A stretch of DNA of 52,094 bases, taken from positions 1-52,094 of the forward strand of contig CAIQOO010000167.1 of assembly GCA_903873485.1 (NCBI GenBank). The letters run 5' to 3'. The position numbers and the translations under genes are program-made. Below are positions 45,328 through 52,094 of the stretch, piece by piece. Numbering within the stretch: the first letter of the stretch is position 1; each line of letters begins with the position of its first letter. Origin of the DNA: an uncultured beta proteobacterium (GTDB lineage: Bacteria; Pseudomonadota; Gammaproteobacteria; Burkholderiales; Burkholderiaceae_C). A model generated the notes under the pieces. The model had not been told where the DNA came from and did no database searches. It was given only the letters and a program-made list of their open reading frames with translations.

Positions 45328-46329
45328 ATGAAACGTTGGCTTTGGTTATTGACAATCAGCCTGGCTCTGGTGGCTGGTCACGCAGACGCGGCCCGGCGCC
45401 TCGGTGGTGGCGGCTCAATCGGCAAGCAGTCGAGCAATGTGACGCAGCGTCAGGCCACACCAAACACCCCCGGCACACCGGGTGCGCCCTCGCAAGCGGT
45501 GCCCAACTCACCCGCCAACAGCCCTGGCGCAGCCGCAGCGGCGGCTCCCAAGAAACCCTGGGGTGCCATGCTTGGCGGTCTGGCAGCCGGTCTGGGCTTA
45601 GCCTGGCTGGCGAGTTCGCTCGGTCTGGGTGCCGCCATGGGGCAATTCATGATGTTTGCGCTGCTGGCGCTGGTGATCATGGTGGCGGTGGGCTGGTTCA
45701 TGCGCTCACGCAAAGCCAAAAGTGCCACCGCGTCGGCTTCGCCGTTTGCCTTTCAGGGGGCTGGCGCATCCGGTCAGGCACCCGCACCGGCCAGTTATCG
45801 ACCGGAAAATGTCGGCAACGATGCGTCGGCCCGGCCTTGGGAGCGCACCGGCACAGCCTTTGACAGTGCGGGTGCATCGGCTGCTGCTGCCAACACGGGT
45901 TCGATGATTGGATCAGGCTTGAGCGGTTCGCAGTCCTGGGGCATTCCCGCCGGCTTTGACACCGATGGCTTTCTCAAGTCGGCCAAGGCTAATTTTGTAT
46001 CGCTGCAAGCCGCCTGGGACAAGGCCGACATCCCGGCTCTGCGCGCCATGATGACCGACACCATGCTGAAAGAAATCCAGGCGCAACTGGCCGATCGTGA
46101 AACCCATACCGGCGGCCCGGTGAATCTGACCGATGTGGTGATGATCGAAGCCCATTTGCTGGGCATTGAAGACCTGGGTGACGACTACATGGCCAGCGTC
46201 GAGTTTTCCGGCATGATCCGCGAAGAACCCTCGGCTGGCGCCAGCCCGTTCCGCGAAGTCTGGAACATGGTCAAGTCCAAAAATGGCCACAGCGGCTGGC
46301 TGGTGGCCGGGGTGCAAGCCCTGCAGTAA
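45328..46329 (+). CDS. Tim44-like domain membrane protein, 333 aa
   Basis: Signal sequence (MKRWLWLLTISLALVAGHAD), a Gly/Pro/Ala-rich linker, two hydrophobic helices (about 79-98 and 104-122), and a C-terminal Tim44-like domain (about 205-333, from DTDGFLKSAKANFVSLQAAW to the end). The Tim44 fold binds membranes or proteins. The bacterial role is unknown, but its constant place between ubiE and ubiJ in Burkholderiales suggests an envelope or quinone-synthesis link. Tightly spaced with ubiE. Confidence 0.88.
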   Translation: MKRWLWLLTISLALVAGHADAARRLGGGGSIGKQSSNVTQRQATPNTPGTPGAPSQAVPNSPANSPGAAAAAAPKKPWGAMLGGLAAGLGLAWLASSLGLGAAMGQFMMFALLALVIMVAVGWFMRSRKAKSATASASPFAFQGAGASGQAPAPASYRPENVGNDASARPWERTGTAFDSAGASAAAANTGSMIGSGLSGSQSWGIPAGFDTDGFLKSAKANFVSLQAAWDKADIPALRAMMTDTMLKEIQAQLADRETHTGGPVNLTDVVMIEAHLLGIEDLGDDYMASVEFSGMIREEPSAGASPFREVWNMVKSKNGHSGWLVAGVQALQ

Positions 46330-46365
46330 GTATTGGACCGCGTTTTCAGGGAATAATCGGGGGCT

Positions 46366-46917
46366 ATGGCAACACAGTCCCCTTTTTCATTTCTGCAGGG
46401 TTTCCTTCAGAAACTCCCGCTCCCCAAGTTGCAGCCGCCCGCCTGGGCGGTGCACGAAGCGCAACGGCGCATTGTCCTGACGCTTAACCATGTGTTGATG
46501 CAAGAGAGCGAAGCCACGGCCCGGCTGGCGCGGCAAAAAGGTCGGGTGATGCTGGTGCAGTGGCGCTCTTTTTCTTTCAAGCTGCTGGCGACTCCGGCAG
46601 GCTTGCTGGACCTTGCCACACCGGAGGCCGCACCCGATCTGGTGCTGACCATGACCGATGAGTCGCCGCTGGCGCTGCTGCAAATGGCAGTGCGCGGAGA
46701 CAGGCCCGGTGTCCGCATAGAGGGTGATGTTCAGTTGGCCGCCGAGGTGAACTGGCTGACCGAGCATGTCCGCTGGGACATGGAGGAAGACTTGGCACGC
46801 ATCATGGGCGATGTGCCGGCGCGCACCCTGAGCCAGATGGCGCAGGGGCTGGTCAGCGGCCTGCGGCAGTTTGTTGCCCGGGCGGCCAGTTTCATTCCTG
46901 GCAAATCGACTCCATGA
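46366..46917 (+). CDS. ubiJ: Ubiquinone biosynthesis accessory protein UbiJ, 183 aa
   Basis: SCP2-fold lipid-binding protein that, with UbiK, assembles the cytosolic ubiquinone-synthesis complex. [20 protein letters not shown] and [20 protein letters not shown] then [17 protein letters not shown] are typical. Its stop overlaps the ubiB start (ATGA). Confidence 0.93.
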   Translation: MATQSPFSFLQGFLQKLPLPKLQPPAWAVHEAQRRIVLTLNHVLMQESEATARLARQKGRVMLVQWRSFSFKLLATPAGLLDLATPEAAPDLVLTMTDESPLALLQMAVRGDRPGVRIEGDVQLAAEVNWLTEHVRWDMEEDLARIMGDVPARTLSQMAQGLVSGLRQFVARAASFIPGKSTP

Positions 46918-48479
46918 CGCGTCTCTTTCGCGGTGTCTTCATCGTCTGGGTGATGCTGCGTTATGGGCTTGATGAACTGGTCCTGACAAGTTTCAAGAAG
47001 CCATGGCTGTTGCAAATCGCCCGGGTTGTGACCATCGGGCGCAAGCTCGATGCCCCGCGCGGTCAGCGCATTCGCCAGGCGCTGGAGAGTCTGGGCCCGA
47101 TTTTTGTCAAGTTTGGCCAGGTTCTGTCAACCCGGCGCGATTTGTTGCCGGTGGACATTGCCGACGAACTGGCGCTGCTGCAAGACCGGGTGCCGCCGTT
47201 TCCAAGCGAAGTCGCCATTGGCATCATCGAGAAAGCCTTCAAGAAGAAGGTTGACGATATTTTTGTGTCGTTCGAGCGCCAGCCGGTGGCCAGCGCGTCA
47301 ATTGCCCAGGTGCATTTTGCGGTGCTCAAAGTTCGTGATGGCAGCCACCGTGATGTCGCTGTCAAGGTGTTACGCCCCGGCATGCTCGAAGTGATTGACA
47401 AAGACCTTGATCTGTTGCGCATGATGGCCGGCTGGGTCGAGAGCCTGTCAGATGACGGCAAACGTCTCAAGCCCCGTGAGGTGGTGGCAGAGTTTGACAA
47501 ATACCTGCATGACGAGCTTGATTTGGTGCGCGAGGCATCCAGTGCTGCGCAGTTGCGCCGCAACATGGAAGGCTTGGACATGGTGCTGATCCCCGAGATG
47601 TTCTGGGATTACTGCATGCCCGACGTGATGGTGATGGAGCGCATGAAGGGGGTTCCGATCAACCAGGTCGAGCGCTTGCGCGCCGCTGGTGTCGATATCC
47701 CGAAGCTGGCGCGTGATGGTGTCACCATTTTTTTTACCCAGGTGTTTCGGGATGGTTTTTTTCATGCCGACATGCATCCCGGCAATATCCAGGTCAGCCT
47801 CGACCCGGCAACTTTTGGGCGTTACATTTCGCTCGATTTTGGCATCGTCGGCACCTTGACCGAGATCGACAAAGAGTATCTGGCGCAGAATTTCACCGCA
47901 TTCTTTCGGCGTGACTACAAACGGGTGGCCGAACTGCACATCGAGTCAGGCTGGGTGCCGCCATCGACCCGGGTTGATGAACTTGAGTCGGCGGTGCGCA
48001 CCGTGTGTGAACCGTATTTTGATCGGCCCCTGAAGGAACTTTCGCTGGGCATGGTGCTGATGCGGCTGTTTCAGACATCGCGGCGCTTTCATGTCGAGAT
48101 TCAGCCGCAGTTGGTATTGCTGCAAAAGACCCTGCTCAATATTGAAGGTCTGGGCCGCCAGCTTGACCCAGATCTGGATTTGTGGCACACCGCCAAGCCG
48201 TTTCTGGAACAGTGGATGATCAACCAGATTGGACCGAAGAAATTGCTCAACGAGTTGCGCAACGAAGGCCCCCGTTACGCCAAGCTGTTGCCGGAGTTGC
48301 CGCGTTTGCTGTTTGATTTTTTGCACAACAGTTCGCGCTCTCGCGGCGCCGATGTGCAGGCTTTGCTGCAAGAGCAGAAAAAAACCAACCGGTTGCTGTC
48401 AGCCATTGTTTATGGCGGGCTGGGTTTTGTGTTGGGCCTGATGGTGATGCAGATTTTGATGCGGGTCAGGCTTTTCTGA
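46914..48479 (+). CDS. ubiB: Ubiquinone biosynthesis atypical kinase/ATPase UbiB, 521 aa
   Basis: Membrane-associated UbiB/ADCK family protein needed to mobilise ubiquinone intermediates. The characteristic [14 protein letters not shown] (KxGQ) motif, an Ala-rich nucleotide loop in [23 protein letters not shown] and the LDFGIVGTL metal-binding motif are all present. Two C-terminal hydrophobic helices (about 490-517) anchor it in the membrane. Confidence 0.97.
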   Translation: MTRLFRGVFIVWVMLRYGLDELVLTSFKKPWLLQIARVVTIGRKLDAPRGQRIRQALESLGPIFVKFGQVLSTRRDLLPVDIADELALLQDRVPPFPSEVAIGIIEKAFKKKVDDIFVSFERQPVASASIAQVHFAVLKVRDGSHRDVAVKVLRPGMLEVIDKDLDLLRMMAGWVESLSDDGKRLKPREVVAEFDKYLHDELDLVREASSAAQLRRNMEGLDMVLIPEMFWDYCMPDVMVMERMKGVPINQVERLRAAGVDIPKLARDGVTIFFTQVFRDGFFHADMHPGNIQVSLDPATFGRYISLDFGIVGTLTEIDKEYLAQNFTAFFRRDYKRVAELHIESGWVPPSTRVDELESAVRTVCEPYFDRPLKELSLGMVLMRLFQTSRRFHVEIQPQLVLLQKTLLNIEGLGRQLDPDLDLWHTAKPFLEQWMINQIGPKKLLNELRNEGPRYAKLLPELPRLLFDFLHNSSRSRGADVQALLQEQKKTNRLLSAIVYGGLGFVLGLMVMQILMRVRLF

Positions 48480-48562
48480 CCCGCAAGACACGCCGCACCC
48501 ACTGACAACGGGCGCAACTTTATAATCTTGGGCTTTGCCGCTCTTTCTCCCATCTCTTTACC

Positions 48563-48901
48563 ATGCCAATTTACGCTTACAAATGCGATTCTTGCGGGTT
48601 CGCCAAAGACGTATTGCAAAAAATTTCTGATCCACTGCTAACCGACTGCCCGTCTTGCGGCAAATCTTCGTTTGCCAAGCAATTGACCTCTGCTGGTTTT
48701 CATTTGAAGGGTTCGGGCTGGTATGCGACGGATTTCAAGGGGGGTAGTGCTGGTGCCACTGCGGCACCCGAAGCGGCAGAGGCTGCAGCAGTGCCAGCCA
48801 CGACCGATGCATCGACTGCTAGGCCAGCGGCAGCAGCAGGTGCCGCAGTCGCACCTGCTGCTGCCACTGGCTGCGCTGGTGGTTGCGCCTGCCACAGTTG
48901 A
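48563..48901 (+). CDS. FmdB-type zinc-ribbon protein, 112 aa
   Basis: Small regulatory-type zinc ribbon: MPIYAYKCDSCGF and DCPSCGKSSFAKQLTSAGFH give two CxxC pairs. A long Ala/Thr-rich tail follows and ends GCAGGCACHS with extra cysteines, a common form in betaproteobacteria. The function of the family is unclear. It is followed at once by the DUF502 gene and then aspS. Confidence 0.92.
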   Translation: MPIYAYKCDSCGFAKDVLQKISDPLLTDCPSCGKSSFAKQLTSAGFHLKGSGWYATDFKGGSAGATAAPEAAEAAAVPATTDASTARPAAAAGAAVAPAAATGCAGGCACHS

Positions 48902-48908
48902 TGTTTCA

Positions 48909-49562
48909 ATGAAAGCTTCCGTGCCAATCAAGAAATACCTGCTGACCGGCTTGCTGGTCTGGCTGCCGCTGGCCATCACCATTTGGGTGCTGCTGTGGCT
49001 GATGGGTTTGCTCGATGGCATTTTCATTGCGCTGTTGACCGCCATGCAGGCGGTGTCGCCGGACTCGGTTGTCGGCTTTTGGGAGCAGTTCAAGCATATT
49101 CCCGGTTTAGGCGTGGTGCTGGTTTTTGGCGGTCTGCTGGTGAGCGGTGCCTTGGTGTCGAATGTGGCCGGGCGCTGGTGGCTCAACCATTGGCACGGCC
49201 TGATGGCCAAGATTCCGGTGTTCAAATCGATCTACAACAGTGTCAAAAAAGTGTCTGACACCCTGTTTTCGAGCAATGGCAATGCGTTTCGGACCGCCTT
49301 GCTGGTGCAATATCCACGCGCCGGCTGCTGGACCATTGCGTTTCAGACTGGCTCGCCGGATGGAGAGGTGGCACACCACCTCGGTGATGACTTTGTCAGT
49401 GTTTATGTGCCGACCACGCCCAATCCGACCAGCGGATTTTTCCTGATGCTGCCGCGCGCTGACGTGATTCAACTCAGGATGAGTGTCGATGAAGCCTTGA
49501 CTTATGTTATTTCGATGGGATCGGTGGCACCGACCGCCACGGTTTCGGTGGCGCACAAATGA
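48909..49562 (+). CDS. DUF502 membrane protein, 217 aa
   Basis: Two-helix inner-membrane protein of the DUF502 family (helices about 10-32 and 60-82), with GVVLVFGGLLVSGALVSNVA and PVFKSIYNSVKKVSDTLFSS as family blocks. A C-terminal soluble domain carries VYVPTTPNPTSGFFLMLPRA. Function unknown. The ATG at 48909 fits the transmembrane topology; the earlier open frame overlaps the FmdB-like gene. Confidence 0.9.
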   Translation: MKASVPIKKYLLTGLLVWLPLAITIWVLLWLMGLLDGIFIALLTAMQAVSPDSVVGFWEQFKHIPGLGVVLVFGGLLVSGALVSNVAGRWWLNHWHGLMAKIPVFKSIYNSVKKVSDTLFSSNGNAFRTALLVQYPRAGCWTIAFQTGSPDGEVAHHLGDDFVSVYVPTTPNPTSGFFLMLPRADVIQLRMSVDEALTYVISMGSVAPTATVSVAHK

Positions 49563-49611
49563 TTTTTGACAACCCTGCTGCCCGGTGTGGCAGCGAATGA
49601 AAGCAGTTCTT

Positions 49612-51447
49612 ATGGCCATACGTTCTCATTATTGCGGTCTGGTGACCGAAGCCCTGATGGGCCAAAGCGTAACCCTGTGCGGCTGGGTCAATCGCCGGCG
49701 TGACCACGGCGGCGTGATTTTTGTCGATGTGCGCGACCGTGAAGGTTATGTGCAGGTGGTCTGTGACCCGGATCGGGCCGACATGTTCAAGGTCGCTGAA
49801 GATCTGCGCAACGAGTTCTGCATCCAGATCAAGGGGCTGGTACGGGCGCGGCCCGAGGGCACTGTCAATGACAAGCTCAACAGCGGCAAAATTGAAGTGC
49901 TGTGCCATGAACTCAAGGTGCTCAATCCGTCGGTGACGCCACCGTTCCAGTTGGACGAGGAAAACCTGTCGGAAACCACCCGCCTGACGCACCGGGTGCT
50001 GGATTTGCGCCGCCCTTACATGCAAAACAACCTGATGCTGCGCCACCGCGTCGCCATGGAAGTGCGCAAATACCTCGATGTCAACGGCTTTGTCGATATC
50101 GAAACCCCCATGCTGACCAAGAGCACACCCGAAGGTGCCCGCGACTACCTGGTACCCAGCCGGGTGCATGACGGGCACTTTTTTGCGCTGCCGCAAAGCC
50201 CGCAGTTGTTCAAGCAGTTGCTGATGGTGGCCGGCTTTGACCGCTATTACCAGATCACCAAGTGCTTTCGTGACGAAGACCTGCGGGCTGATCGCCAGCC
50301 CGAATTCACCCAGATCGATATCGAAACCTCGTTCATGGAAGAAGAGGAAATCCGCGACATGGCGCAGGTGATGATCAAGACGGTGTTCCAGAACACCATG
50401 CAGGTTGATCTTGGCGACTTTCCGGAGATGAGCTACCAAGAGGCCATGCACCGGTTCGGTTCTGACAAGCCCGACTTGCGCGTCAAGTTCGAATTTACCG
50501 AAGTCACCGATGTCATGACCGATGTGAATTTCAAGGTGTTTTCGGGTGCTGCGAACCTGAAAGGCGGCCGGGTTGTGGCGCTCAAAGTGCCCGGCGGTGC
50601 CCGTGAAGGCAGTGGCCTGAGTCGGGGCGAGATTGATGCTTACGCCGAGTTCGTCAAAATATACGGTGCCAAGGGGCTGGCCTACATCAAGGTCAATGAC
50701 CTGTCCAAAGGGCCCGGCGACAAGGCCAATCCGTGGCCAGGCCTGCAAAGCCCGATCGTCAAGAATATCCATGATGCAGCGCTGCGGGCGGTGCTGGAGC
50801 GCACTGGTGCGCAGGATGGCGATCTGATTTTCTTTGGTGCCGACAAGGCAAAGGTCGTCAACGATGCCATCGGCGCCCTGCGCCTGAAGATTGGCCACAG
50901 CGAATTTGGCAAGAAAAATGGCCTGTTTGAAGACCGCTGGGCACCGCTGTGGGTGGTGGATTTTCCGATGTTTGAATACGACGAAGAGTCGCAGCGCCAT
51001 ACCGCCGTGCACCACCCCTTCACGGCACCGAAAGACGGTCATGAAGACTGGATGGTCACAGCGCCCGAAAAGTGCATTTCCAAGGGCTACGACATGGTGC
51101 TCAACGGCTGGGAAATGGGCGGTGGCTCGGTGCGAATTCACCGCGCCGATGTACAGCAAAAAGTGTTTGATGCGCTCAAGATCACGCCTGAAGAAGCCCA
51201 GCAAAAATTTGGCTTTCTGCTCGATGCCCTGCAGTATGGCGCGCCGCCGCACGGTGGACTGGCCTTTGGTCTGGACCGTATCGTGACCATGATGACCGGC
51301 GCCGAGTCGATTCGCGACGTGATTGCCTTCCCGAAAACCCAGCGTGCCCAGTGCCTGCTGACGCAGGCCCCGTCGCTGGTGGATGAAAAGCAGTTGCGCG
51401 AATTGCACATCCGCTTGCGCAATGCGGATTTGGTGAAGGCCGGGTAA
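49612..51447 (+). CDS. aspS: Aspartyl-tRNA synthetase, about 611 aa
   Basis: Class II synthetase charging tRNA-Asp (likely also tRNA-Asn in organisms with the amidotransferase route). It has an N-terminal OB-fold ([20 protein letters not shown]) and the motif-2 block [20 protein letters not shown]. The GAD insertion domain and the motif-3 block [20 protein letters not shown] are present, as is the closing [17 protein letters not shown]. The ATG at 49612 ([11 protein letters not shown]) fits the family start better than 49585 or 49597. Confidence 0.97.
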   Translation: MAIRSHYCGLVTEALMGQSVTLCGWVNRRRDHGGVIFVDVRDREGYVQVVCDPDRADMFKVAEDLRNEFCIQIKGLVRARPEGTVNDKLNSGKIEVLCHELKVLNPSVTPPFQLDEENLSETTRLTHRVLDLRRPYMQNNLMLRHRVAMEVRKYLDVNGFVDIETPMLTKSTPEGARDYLVPSRVHDGHFFALPQSPQLFKQLLMVAGFDRYYQITKCFRDEDLRADRQPEFTQIDIETSFMEEEEIRDMAQVMIKTVFQNTMQVDLGDFPEMSYQEAMHRFGSDKPDLRVKFEFTEVTDVMTDVNFKVFSGAANLKGGRVVALKVPGGAREGSGLSRGEIDAYAEFVKIYGAKGLAYIKVNDLSKGPGDKANPWPGLQSPIVKNIHDAALRAVLERTGAQDGDLIFFGADKAKVVNDAIGALRLKIGHSEFGKKNGLFEDRWAPLWVVDFPMFEYDEESQRHTAVHHPFTAPKDGHEDWMVTAPEKCISKGYDMVLNGWEMGGGSVRIHRADVQQKVFDALKITPEEAQQKFGFLLDALQYGAPPHGGLAFGLDRIVTMMTGAESIRDVIAFPKTQRAQCLLTQAPSLVDEKQLRELHIRLRNADLVKAG

Positions 51448-51479
51448 ATTTGCAGATTTCGGCTTGGTTCAAAATCTGC

Positions 51480-51512
51480 AGGGCGCTCGATCTGAGCGCC
51501 CTTTGCGTTTTT
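51480..51512 (+). terminator. Terminator after aspS
   Basis: AGGGCGCTC-GATCT-GAGCGCCCT forms a perfect 9-bp stem followed by TTGCGTTTTT. A second, weaker hairpin (GCAGATTT...AAATCTGC) lies just before it. Confidence 0.8.
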
Positions 51513-51517
51513 GCGGC

Positions 51518-51540
51518 TTTAGCCAACTTCATTGGCTAAA
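51518..51540. promoter_or_regulatory. Palindrome upstream of the Phd-like antitoxin, candidate operator
   Basis: TTTAGCCAA-CTTCA-TTGGCTAAA is a perfect 9-bp inverted repeat, with a further half-site TAGCCA at 51542-51547, 29 bases before the antitoxin ATG. Phd-type antitoxins usually repress their own promoters at such repeats. Confidence 0.6.
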
Positions 51541-51568
51541 ATAGCCAGTCACAACCGCGAGGCATCCG

Positions 51569-51850
51569 ATGCAAGTCACCGCCACACAAGCCAAGAACCG
51601 CTTTGGCTATTTTTGCGCCAAGGCCAAAAGCGAGCCTGTTTTTATTGAAAAAGACGGGCGACTCGACAGCGTGATCATGTCCTTTGACACTTTTCAGACA
51701 CTCAAGGCAGCCCAGGCCCCGGCCAGCCTTGAGCAGCGCAAGCGCGAATTCCAGGAAAAATACAAAGACTGGATTGATGCGCAAAATGCGCATCACGAAG
51801 CGCACGGACTGTGGTGCGATGGTTTGGTGGCCTGGCCAGGAGAGGCGTGA
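51569..51850 (+). CDS. Phd/YefM-family antitoxin, 93 aa
   Basis: The N-terminal part (MQVTATQAKNRFGYFCAKAK then SEPVFIEKDGRLDSVIMSFD) is the DNA-binding Phd fold. The helical C-terminal half should bind the toxin. The stop overlaps the start of a CcdB-like toxin (TGATGG), so the pair is a hybrid Phd-CcdB module. The toxin is truncated, leaving this as a probably orphan antitoxin. Confidence 0.85.
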   Translation: MQVTATQAKNRFGYFCAKAKSEPVFIEKDGRLDSVIMSFDTFQTLKAAQAPASLEQRKREFQEKYKDWIDAQNAHHEAHGLWCDGLVAWPGEA

Positions 51851-51990
51851 TGGCACAGTACGATGTGTATCCGAATCCGCAGCGTCAGTCGCGTCAGTTC
51901 ATTCCTTATGTGATCGATGTACAAAGCAATTTGATTGACTGTCTGGCAACCCGCCTAGCAGCCTGTCGGACTTATGCACGAAATTGGTAA
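51850..51990 (+). pseudogene. ccdB: CcdB-like gyrase toxin truncated by an insertion element
   Basis: Starts MAQYDVYPNPQRQSRQFIPY, then VIDVQSNLIDCLATRL, a clear CcdB N-terminus. After Leu36 (51957) the frame runs into unrelated sequence and stops at 51990; intact CcdB is about 100 residues. Loss of the C-terminal gyrase-poisoning residues should make it harmless. Confidence 0.8.
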
Positions 51991-52094
51991 ATCATGTTGA
52001 AAGTGGGTGGCAGGATGGTCTGTACACTCGACCAACCCTTCTGAGCAAGACTTCCATGAGCAAATTTCGTGACATCGACAACAGTGCAGTGTTC
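51958..52094 (+). mobile_element. Left end of an insertion sequence, possibly IS1182-like
   Basis: The break in ccdB at about 51957 is followed by AGCAGCCTGTCGGACTTATG and a short leader to a new ATG at 52056 whose product begins MSKFRDIDNSAVF. That opening resembles IS1182-type transposases. The element runs off the right edge of the window, so its end repeat and duplication cannot be checked. Confidence 0.5.
52056..52094 (+). CDS. Transposase N-terminus (partial, runs off the window)
   Basis: Only 13 codons are visible (MSKFRDIDNSAVF). The position inside a disrupted gene, the long leader and the resemblance to IS1182 transposase starts support the call. The family is tentative. Confidence 0.45.
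   Translation, partial: MSKFRDIDNSAVF

Noticed and set aside
49507-51408. 633-codon minus-strand frame opposite aspS
   Set aside because: The aspS motifs are unambiguous on the plus strand; the reverse frame is a codon-bias artefact.

Overview
The window looks like a chromosome segment of a betaproteobacterium of the order Burkholderiales, most likely a Comamonadaceae member close to Rhodoferax or Polaromonas. The evidence is the GC-rich coding sequence, the gene orders argS-SPOR-dsbA and ubiE-Tim44-ubiJ-ubiB-fmdB-DUF502-aspS, a malate synthase G, a DUF3683-type FAD/Fe-S dehydrogenase, and a short AGCTGC/GCGC...GGGCT-GAGGCC repeat that I recall as common in this family. No rRNA, tRNA or CRISPR array was seen.

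Layout. 1-7.5 kb is a decayed defence locus. An IS66-type element (876-2697) has removed the 5' half of a type III methyltransferase (mod). A zeta-toxin-like kinase and a small partner follow, then a res gene broken by a frameshift at a G7 tract. 7.6-12.3 kb holds malate synthase G (minus strand), a CoA-transferase and a ChbG/HpnK-type deacetylase. 12.3-15.2 kb carries an ArnT-like glycosyltransferase, a GtrA-like flippase and a GT2 polyprenyl-phosphate sugar transferase. 15.3-22.3 kb holds psiF, argS, a SPOR protein, a DsbA-type oxidoreductase, DUF445, DUF3616 and a CnoX-like thioredoxin/TPR protein. 22.4-25.4 kb is purE-purK-tsaC, in which purK and tsaC both carry in-frame palindromic insertions. 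25.4-33.8 kb holds an SGNH lipoprotein esterase, a SemiSWEET, PBP4, a GAF/HD-GYP protein, tsaB, rimI, a uracil-DNA glycosylase and an RNA 2',3'-cyclic phosphodiesterase.

33.9-40 kb is a junk-and-island zone. It contains a protein of unknown function, remnants of a molybdopterin oxidoreductase, and a pseudogene copy of the large dehydrogenase (35.9-37.6 kb). These are followed by a HigBA-type toxin-antitoxin pair, a collapsed restriction-modification gene and an AT-rich phospholipase-D-family nuclease. The intact dehydrogenase lies at 40.0-44.0 kb. From 44.1 to 51.4 kb come DUF971, the ubiquinone genes ubiE/ubiJ/ubiB, a Tim44-like protein, fmdB, DUF502 and aspS. The window ends in a Phd-CcdB toxin-antitoxin pair whose toxin is cut off by the start of another insertion element.

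The most striking signal is small repeats that invade coding sequence while keeping it open. Three families are visible. Element A has a 65-bp core and sits in frame in the adjacent genes purK and tsaC, encoding the same peptide in both. Element B is 124 bp with 18-bp terminal inverted repeats and 11-bp target duplications. It is nested in A inside purK and also sits in the dehydrogenase pseudogene, where the intact paralogue supplies the empty site. Family C is a roughly 50-60 bp repeat with at least a dozen copies, several of them in frame inside genes and one tandemly duplicated in the dehydrogenase.
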